From contig NZ_BBYF01000024.1 of the NCBI RefSeq assembly GCF_001894745.1, positions 1 through 64,000 of the forward strand: a stretch of 64,000 nucleotides of DNA, read 5' to 3'. The DNA is from Paenibacillus sp. NAIST15-1 (GTDB lineage: Bacteria > Bacillota > Bacilli > Paenibacillales > Paenibacillaceae). Positions 59,127 to 64,000 of this stretch are shown piece after piece (within the stretch, counting starts at the first letter, position 1; the number at the start of each line of letters is the position of its first letter). Under the pieces are notes generated by a model. It did not search any database. It was not told the DNA's origin and saw nothing but the letters and a program-made list of their open reading frames with translations. The translations under genes were made by a program, and so were the position numbers.

Positions 59127-60738
59127 AGTAAAGCCAGAAATGCGGGTTCTGCTTATCTCCATACTCTTTTTGTTAACCGTTATTTTGTTCTTGCCGCTGC
59201 TTGTCCTATTTATTCGATCCTTCGAGACAGAGCAGGGCTTTTCATTTTCCAATTACAGCTCGATTTGGATGAATGATGAGATGATGATAGCTGCCTTGAA
59301 CAGTATGAAGGTATCAACGGTGACCGCAATTATAACAACGATATTGGCATTCATCCCGGCGTATACGATTCACTGTACGCGTGCTCATCGGATCTTCAAA
59401 GGCATGCTAAAGACGACAATCGTTCTTCCCATGCTGCTTCCGACAATTACGTATGGATTTGCCATGATGTATTCCCTTGGCAATCAGGGATTGCTGACCA
59501 AGCTTGCAGGACGAAATTTGTTCGATATCTATGGCTTTAATGGATTGCTGATCGATTATGTCATTTATACACTTCCGCCAGCCTTTTTATTGATTCATAA
59601 CGCATTTACATACATGGATAAAAAGTTTATTATCGTGTCTCACCTGATGGGCGACAGACCAATAAGAAGTTTTGCGAATACGATTGTTCGGCCGTTGGCA
59701 GGGGCATTGGGTGGAGCATTTGTACTTTCTTTTATCCTAAGCTTTACGGACTTTGGGATACCGGCGTCGGTGGGAGGAACCTATTCGGTGGTAGCCAGCC
59801 AGTTGTATCAAGTCATGCTGGGCTCCATTCCTGATCTGAATCAGGGGGCTGTCATCGCGGTGCTCATGCTTGTGCCGGCGATATTCGCAATATGGCTGTT
59901 GCGGTCTCTAGAGAAGCTTAACTTTCACTATGATCAACTTGGAGAAATCGAGCTGCCGACACATCGGGTGCGCGATATTAGCTTCGTGACCGTGTCTTCT
60001 GTCATCGTCTTTATGATGCTGTCGATATTCGCCATTATGTTTATTGCACCGTGGTTGAGCCGATATCCTTATGATCTTACTTTTACATGTAAACATGTCC
60101 TAAGCGTACTTCAATCGAGTGATTTAACGAAGGTATATCGGAACTCGATTTGGATTGCTGTGTTAACTTCTGTATTTGGTACGTTGATTGCTTATTGTGC
60201 TGCGCTTCTTAATGTACGGACTTCATTAAGGGCAAGATCACTCACCGATACGGCTTCCATGATTACAAATACGGTGCCTGGCATGGTGCTTGGTATCTCT
60301 TACTTGCTCTTGTTTAATGGAAGCAGCTTGAAAGGGACCGTGACGATCATCGTGCTGTGTAATATCGTGCATTTCTTTACAACACCGTATTTGATGGCGA
60401 AGAATTCGCTCTCCAAGATGAATCCTTCATGGGAAACGACGGGAGAACTGCTCGGAGATAGCTGGTTCAAGACGGTCTATCGGGTAGTCCTGCCTAATTC
60501 GGCTGCGACGGTGATCGAGATGCTGGGATATTATTTTCTCAATGCGATGGTTACGATCAGCGGCATCATATTTCTCGTATCCACCCAAACCGCTGTTGTT
60601 GCTAGTAAAATCAAGGAGCTTCAGCATTTTGCCAAATTCAATGAAATTTTCGTATTGTCGATGCTGATCTTCTTCACCAATCTGCTTGTGAAACTGCTAT
60701 GTGATTATGGACAAAAGAGATTTTCGATTCATCGTTAA
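59119..60738 (+). CDS. Fused ABC permease, 2-aminoethylphosphonate type
   Basis: A 539-aa membrane protein with two permease halves in one chain, about 12 helices. Half 1 has the inner-face EAA-like loop HLMGDRPIRSFANTIVRPLA; half 2 has ELLGDSWFKTVYRVVLPNSA. This fused form is typical of Fe3+ (FbpB/ThiP) and 2-aminoethylphosphonate systems. ATG 59119 lies inside the end of the ATPase gene (8-base overlap), so the two are coupled. Confidence 0.9.
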   Translation: MHRVKPEMRVLLISILFLLTVILFLPLLVLFIRSFETEQGFSFSNYSSIWMNDEMMIAALNSMKVSTVTAIITTILAFIPAYTIHCTRAHRIFKGMLKTTIVLPMLLPTITYGFAMMYSLGNQGLLTKLAGRNLFDIYGFNGLLIDYVIYTLPPAFLLIHNAFTYMDKKFIIVSHLMGDRPIRSFANTIVRPLAGALGGAFVLSFILSFTDFGIPASVGGTYSVVASQLYQVMLGSIPDLNQGAVIAVLMLVPAIFAIWLLRSLEKLNFHYDQLGEIELPTHRVRDISFVTVSSVIVFMMLSIFAIMFIAPWLSRYPYDLTFTCKHVLSVLQSSDLTKVYRNSIWIAVLTSVFGTLIAYCAALLNVRTSLRARSLTDTASMITNTVPGMVLGISYLLLFNGSSLKGTVTIIVLCNIVHFFTTPYLMAKNSLSKMNPSWETTGELLGDSWFKTVYRVVLPNSAATVIEMLGYYFLNAMVTISGIIFLVSTQTAVVASKIKELQHFAKFNEIFVLSMLIFFTNLLVKLLCDYGQKRFSIHR

Positions 60739-60795
60739 ACAGGCTTAATGCTTATCTATGATAGGCCTAAATAATCGTAAAAGCGAGGGATTACG

Positions 60796-61797
60796 ATGGT
60801 TGGAATGTCAAAAAGGTTCAGGATGGTGCTCTTGTCATTACTGGCAATAAGCATGTTGGTGGTATTGGCAGGCTGTGGTGCTGGTAGTGCAAAGGAATCG
60901 AAGCAAGTGATTATCTATACCAACGCAGATGAAGAAGCAGTAACAGCGATGGAGTCTTCACTGAAATCCGCAGGCTATGAAGGGCAGTATCAATTCCAAT
61001 CGATGGGGACGTCAGAACTAGGCGGCAAGCTGATGGCTGAAGGGGATAAGATTGAGGCTGATCTTGTGACGATGAGCTCGTATTTCCTAGACAGTTCACA
61101 GAGCCAATATAAGATGTATAAAGACTTAGCCTTTGAGACAGGAGCTATGGATTCGTATCCGTCCTACTACACGCCGATCTTGGCAAATACAGGCTCTATC
61201 TTTGTGAATACAGAAGTATTGAAGCAAAAAGGGCTGCAGGCTCCCCAATCGATCAAAGATTTGACGAAGCCTGAATATAAGGATTTGGTGTCGATTCCAA
61301 ATGTATTAGATTCCTCTACAGCTTGGCTGCTTATACAGGCTATCATCAGTGCTTATGGACCAGAGGAAGGGAAGATTGTACTCCATGATCTCATTGCCAA
61401 TGCAGGCCAGCATATAGAAAAATCCGGTTCTGGACCGATTAAGAAAGTGGAAGCAGGAGAAGTAGCTGCTGGATTTGGACTTCGTCATCAGGCGGTACGT
61501 GCACACGAAAAAGGAGCTCCGATTGATTATATTGATCCCATCGAAGGGAATTATTCGTTGACAGAGTCCATTGCAGTTATCAATAAGAACAACGAAGTGA
61601 CGGATCTTGCCATGAAAATGGCGGAGGCGATTAGTAAGGGTGCGAGAAAAGATTTGATTACGAATTATCCTGTTGCCTTGTACAAAGGGGAATCCACAGA
61701 TGCGGTCAATAAGCCAGCGAAACCGATGAAGTTCGATCAGCCATTAACCGTGGAGTTATTGAAGGAACATCAGCAGTTTTTTAAAGATGCTAAATAA
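60796..61797 (+). CDS. ABC substrate-binding lipoprotein, 2-aminoethylphosphonate type
   Basis: A 333-aa lipoprotein (LLAISMLVVLAGCGAG, lipobox LAGC) of the Fe3+/thiamine/phosphonate binding class: VIIYTNADEEAVTAMESSL, ELGGKLMAEGDKIEADLVTM, YTPILANTGSIFVNTEVL. The fold is that of AfuA-type binders, but the cluster context (PhnW, PhnX) makes 2-aminoethylphosphonate the likely ligand. GAGGGAT lies seven bases before the ATG. It follows the permease by 57 bases. Confidence 0.9.
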   Translation: MVGMSKRFRMVLLSLLAISMLVVLAGCGAGSAKESKQVIIYTNADEEAVTAMESSLKSAGYEGQYQFQSMGTSELGGKLMAEGDKIEADLVTMSSYFLDSSQSQYKMYKDLAFETGAMDSYPSYYTPILANTGSIFVNTEVLKQKGLQAPQSIKDLTKPEYKDLVSIPNVLDSSTAWLLIQAIISAYGPEEGKIVLHDLIANAGQHIEKSGSGPIKKVEAGEVAAGFGLRHQAVRAHEKGAPIDYIDPIEGNYSLTESIAVINKNNEVTDLAMKMAEAISKGARKDLITNYPVALYKGESTDAVNKPAKPMKFDQPLTVELLKEHQQFFKDAK

Positions 61798-61821
61798 TTC
61801 ATAACTACAGGGAGTAAGATC

Positions 61822-62925
61822 ATGATGAATAACTACAAATTATTGACCCCAGGGCCGTTGACGACGACCCGATCCGTTAAGCATGAAATGTTGCTAGATC
61901 GCTGCACGTGGGATGATGACTATAAATCGATTACGCAGAAAATAAGATCCCAGTTATTGACGATTGCAGGAGTAGATTCGGAACAGTATACAGTTGTATT
62001 GATGCAGGGCAGCGGAACCTTTGCCGTAGAATCGGTGATGACATCCGTGATTGCTCCAGAACATAAGGTTCTAATCATCTCCAACGGCGCTTATGGGGAA
62101 CGCATGATACAGATGGCACAAGTGATAGGGCTGTCGTATGTCGAGCATAAGGTAGACAATGATAAGTATCCGGATATGACGGAACTGGGGGTCATGCTTG
62201 AAGCTGATCCAGAGATTACTCATATTGCAATGATCCACTGCGAGACAACGACAGGGATACTGAATCCTATTGATATGGTCTCGAAGCTGGCAAAAGCTTA
62301 TGGGAAAACGTTCATTGTGGATGCGATGAGCAGCTTTGGCGGTATTGAGATCGATGTTGCTGGCCTTCATATTGATTATGTAATCAGCAGTGCGAACAAG
62401 TGCATTCAAGGTGTTCCTGGCTTTGGGTTTGTTATTGCTAAGCTTGATCAATTGCAGCAATGTCAAGGTATTGCCCGCAGCTTGGCGCTTGATTTGTATG
62501 ATCAATGGAATTGTATGGACAAAGACGGAAAATGGCGTTTTACCTCACCAACCCATGTAGTTGCTGCATTCTCCAAGGCGTTGGATGAACTGCAAGAAGA
62601 AGGTGGAGTCGCAGCAAGACAAGCTCGTTATCAGCACAATAACCTGCTGCTCAGGGAGAGACTTGCGAAGGTTGGCATGACGGCTTACATTAAAGCGGAC
62701 TACCAGTCGCCGATCATTACGACCTTTCTGTATCCAAACGAACAATTTCATTTCGCTGAATTCTATCAATATGTGAAAGAAAGAGGATACGTTATTTATC
62801 CAGGGAAGTTGACGAATTTGGATACGTTCCGTATTGGGAACATTGGGGAAATCTATGAGGAAGACATGGATCATTTATGCCATATTATTGAGCAATATAT
62901 GAAGGAGCATTGCAACCATGAATAA
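61822..62925 (+). CDS. phnW: PhnW, 2-aminoethylphosphonate-pyruvate transaminase
   Basis: A 367-aa PLP enzyme of class V. It moves the amino group of 2-aminoethylphosphonate to pyruvate, giving phosphonoacetaldehyde and alanine. Motifs: LLTPGPLTTTRSVKHEMLLD, VVLMQGSGTFAVESVM, IHCETTTGILNP, FIVDAMSSFGGIEID, and the PLP lysine in VISSANKCIQGVPGFGF. Full length for the family. GGGAG lies eight bases before the ATG. It overlaps phnX by 8 bases. Confidence 0.96.
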   Translation: MMNNYKLLTPGPLTTTRSVKHEMLLDRCTWDDDYKSITQKIRSQLLTIAGVDSEQYTVVLMQGSGTFAVESVMTSVIAPEHKVLIISNGAYGERMIQMAQVIGLSYVEHKVDNDKYPDMTELGVMLEADPEITHIAMIHCETTTGILNPIDMVSKLAKAYGKTFIVDAMSSFGGIEIDVAGLHIDYVISSANKCIQGVPGFGFVIAKLDQLQQCQGIARSLALDLYDQWNCMDKDGKWRFTSPTHVVAAFSKALDELQEEGGVAARQARYQHNNLLLRERLAKVGMTAYIKADYQSPIITTFLYPNEQFHFAEFYQYVKERGYVIYPGKLTNLDTFRIGNIGEIYEEDMDHLCHIIEQYMKEHCNHE

Positions 62926-63736
62926 AGTAGAAGGAATCATATTGGATTGGGCGGGGACGGCCATCGATTTCGGATGTTTTGCACCTGTGAATGTGTTCAT
63001 CGATATCTTCAAGCAGGCAGGTATCGAGGTGACAATGGATGAGGCTAGAGCACCTATGGGGATGCTGAAAATCGATCATATCCGGGCGATGCTGTCGATG
63101 CCCAGAGTTTCGGCATTATGGGAAGACCAGTATGGCAAGCCATTTACAGAACAGGATGTGGAGCAGCTCTATGCGGCATTTGAGCCTGCGTTAATGTACT
63201 CGCTAGCTGAATACACAGATCCGATTCCAGGTGTAGTGGATACCGTCGAAACCTTACGAGCGCAAGGATTGAAGTTCGGCTCTACAACGGGCTATACCCG
63301 CACGATGATGGATGTGATCGTACCTATCGCGAAGGAAAAGGGGTACAGTCCCGATCATCTGGTCACACCTAGTGAAACGGATTCTTATGGCAGGCCATAC
63401 CCTTACATGATCTATCGCAATATGGAGGAGCTGAAGCTCTCCGCATGCTGGAAAGTGGTCAAAGTGGGTGATACGGCATCGGATGTGAAAGAGGGAGTCC
63501 ATGCTGGAGTGTGGTCAGTTGGTGTTGCTGTCGGCAGCTCCGAAATGGGACTCAGCCAAGAGCAATTCGAAAGCCTATCCGAGGCAGAACAAGCCGAGAT
63601 GATCTCGAAGACGAAGCATAACTTTATGCAATATGGTGCAGATTACGCGATTGATACGATGCGTGAGCTTCCGCAATTAATCGAAACGATCAATCAGTTG
63701 ATTTCGGATGGGAAGAGACCGGGGTGTTTGAAATAA
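62918..63736 (+). CDS. phnX: PhnX, phosphonoacetaldehyde hydrolase
   Basis: A 272-aa HAD-family enzyme that splits the C-P bond of phosphonoacetaldehyde into acetaldehyde and phosphate. The nucleophile Asp is in GIILDWAGTAIDFG; the Schiff-base lysine in APMGMLKIDHIRAML; motif II GSTTGYTRTMM; motif III in VVKVGDTASDVKEGVHAG. Length is normal. Together with phnW it makes phosphate and carbon available from 2-aminoethylphosphonate. A terminator follows. Confidence 0.96.
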   Translation: MNKVEGIILDWAGTAIDFGCFAPVNVFIDIFKQAGIEVTMDEARAPMGMLKIDHIRAMLSMPRVSALWEDQYGKPFTEQDVEQLYAAFEPALMYSLAEYTDPIPGVVDTVETLRAQGLKFGSTTGYTRTMMDVIVPIAKEKGYSPDHLVTPSETDSYGRPYPYMIYRNMEELKLSACWKVVKVGDTASDVKEGVHAGVWSVGVAVGSSEMGLSQEQFESLSEAEQAEMISKTKHNFMQYGADYAIDTMRELPQLIETINQLISDGKRPGCLK

Positions 63737-63776
63737 AGGAATATGGAATGGGTTGAGTACGGGGTGTAATAGAACG

Positions 63777-63808
63777 AGCTGCCTCTCCAATAAGGGAGGC
63801 GGCTTTTT
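63777..63808 (+). terminator. Terminator of the phosphonate operon
   Basis: Stem AGCTGCCTCTCC with GGGAGGCGGCT (one wobble, one bulge) around AATAA, followed by TTTTT. Confidence 0.9.
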
Positions 63809-63911
63809 GTTGTCCAGCCTGTTCTAACATTTGCAATATACACGTACTAAAAATCGAATAAAGATGTGATAATATGGGGGAAGGAATTCTAGTAGAATAT
63901 AGGGGGATTAC

Positions 63912-64000
63912 ATGTCCTGGAGCAAATTGAAGCAACAACTGGAGAGCTTTCTCTGTCCTGCGTTACATGGAAGGGTCGAATACCGTGCAACGAGCTATCG
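63912..64000 (+). CDS. Start of an unidentified protein (cut by the window end)
   Basis: ATG 63912 with AGGGGGA eight bases before. The first 29 codons read MSWSKLKQQLESF, then CPALHGRVEYRATSYR, a well-formed coding start. I recall similar openings in uncharacterised Firmicute proteins but cannot name the family. Only the N-terminus is visible. Confidence 0.65.
   Translation, partial: MSWSKLKQQLESFLCPALHGRVEYRATSY

Overview
The window is chromosomal DNA from a low-GC Gram-positive bacterium, most likely Paenibacillus or a close relative. This rests on the purE-K-B-C-S-Q-L-F-M-N-H-D order behind a guanine-type riboswitch and PurR boxes, strong AGGAGG ribosome binding sites, frequent GTG/TTG starts, Sec and lipoprotein signals of Firmicute type, and sigma-A-like promoters. 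No species can be named from the sequence alone.

Layout. 1-435: AT-rich DNA with a same-strand cluster of DnaA-box-like nonamers. 1030-12988: eight paralogous genes for secreted proteins of about 330 aa with near-identical signal peptides and no family I recognise, interrupted by two sugar-type solute-binding lipoproteins that have no permease partners; a palindromic terminator is repeated four times here. 13095-13262: tRNA-Leu and tRNA-His on the minus strand. 13536-17062: a glycosyltransferase-51 enzyme, a secreted HEXXHXXGXXH metalloprotease, a small lipoprotein, a DUF1294 membrane protein and a universal stress protein. 17489-32866: the purine operon. 33116-36989: ABC exporter, TetR regulator, small acidic protein, alpha/beta hydrolase. 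37447-39161: DUF47 (PhoU-like) protein and Pit phosphate transporter, with a leader peptide coupled to pit. 39221-42786: a basic-tailed protein, a YerC/TrpR-like regulator, a CbiX chelatase and a diacylglycerol-kinase-like lipid kinase. 43395-44933: rlmD-type rRNA methyltransferase.

44892-50606 is the main mobile region. The 3' end of the rlmD gene has been hit twice in tandem by elements carrying large serine recombinases, now decayed. Three copies of the attachment core (CATGTGGAGT) each lie at the start of an alternative rlmD 3' tail. Each recombinase remnant is preceded by a homologous 51-52 aa ORF. Cargo includes an acetyltransferase, a truncated Tn916-like tyrosine integrase, two unrecognised proteins and a 48-aa secreted peptide.

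50917-57261: TPR-DUF4261 protein, a membrane-anchored double DJ-1/PfpI protein, then a divergent locus (DUF4097-like lipoprotein; 49-aa membrane protein, MerR regulator and GAP-family membrane protein) whose two promoters both have 19-bp spacers holding the same dyad. 57386-63736: a DeoR regulator and a 2-aminoethylphosphonate uptake and degradation cluster (ABC ATPase, fused permease, binding lipoprotein, PhnW, PhnX). The window ends inside a new ORF.

A recurrent feature is low-complexity or tandem-repeat expansion, both inside housekeeping proteins (PurC, PurN, CbiX, ABC ATPase) and between operon genes (11-, 12-, about 20- and 7-bp repeats).
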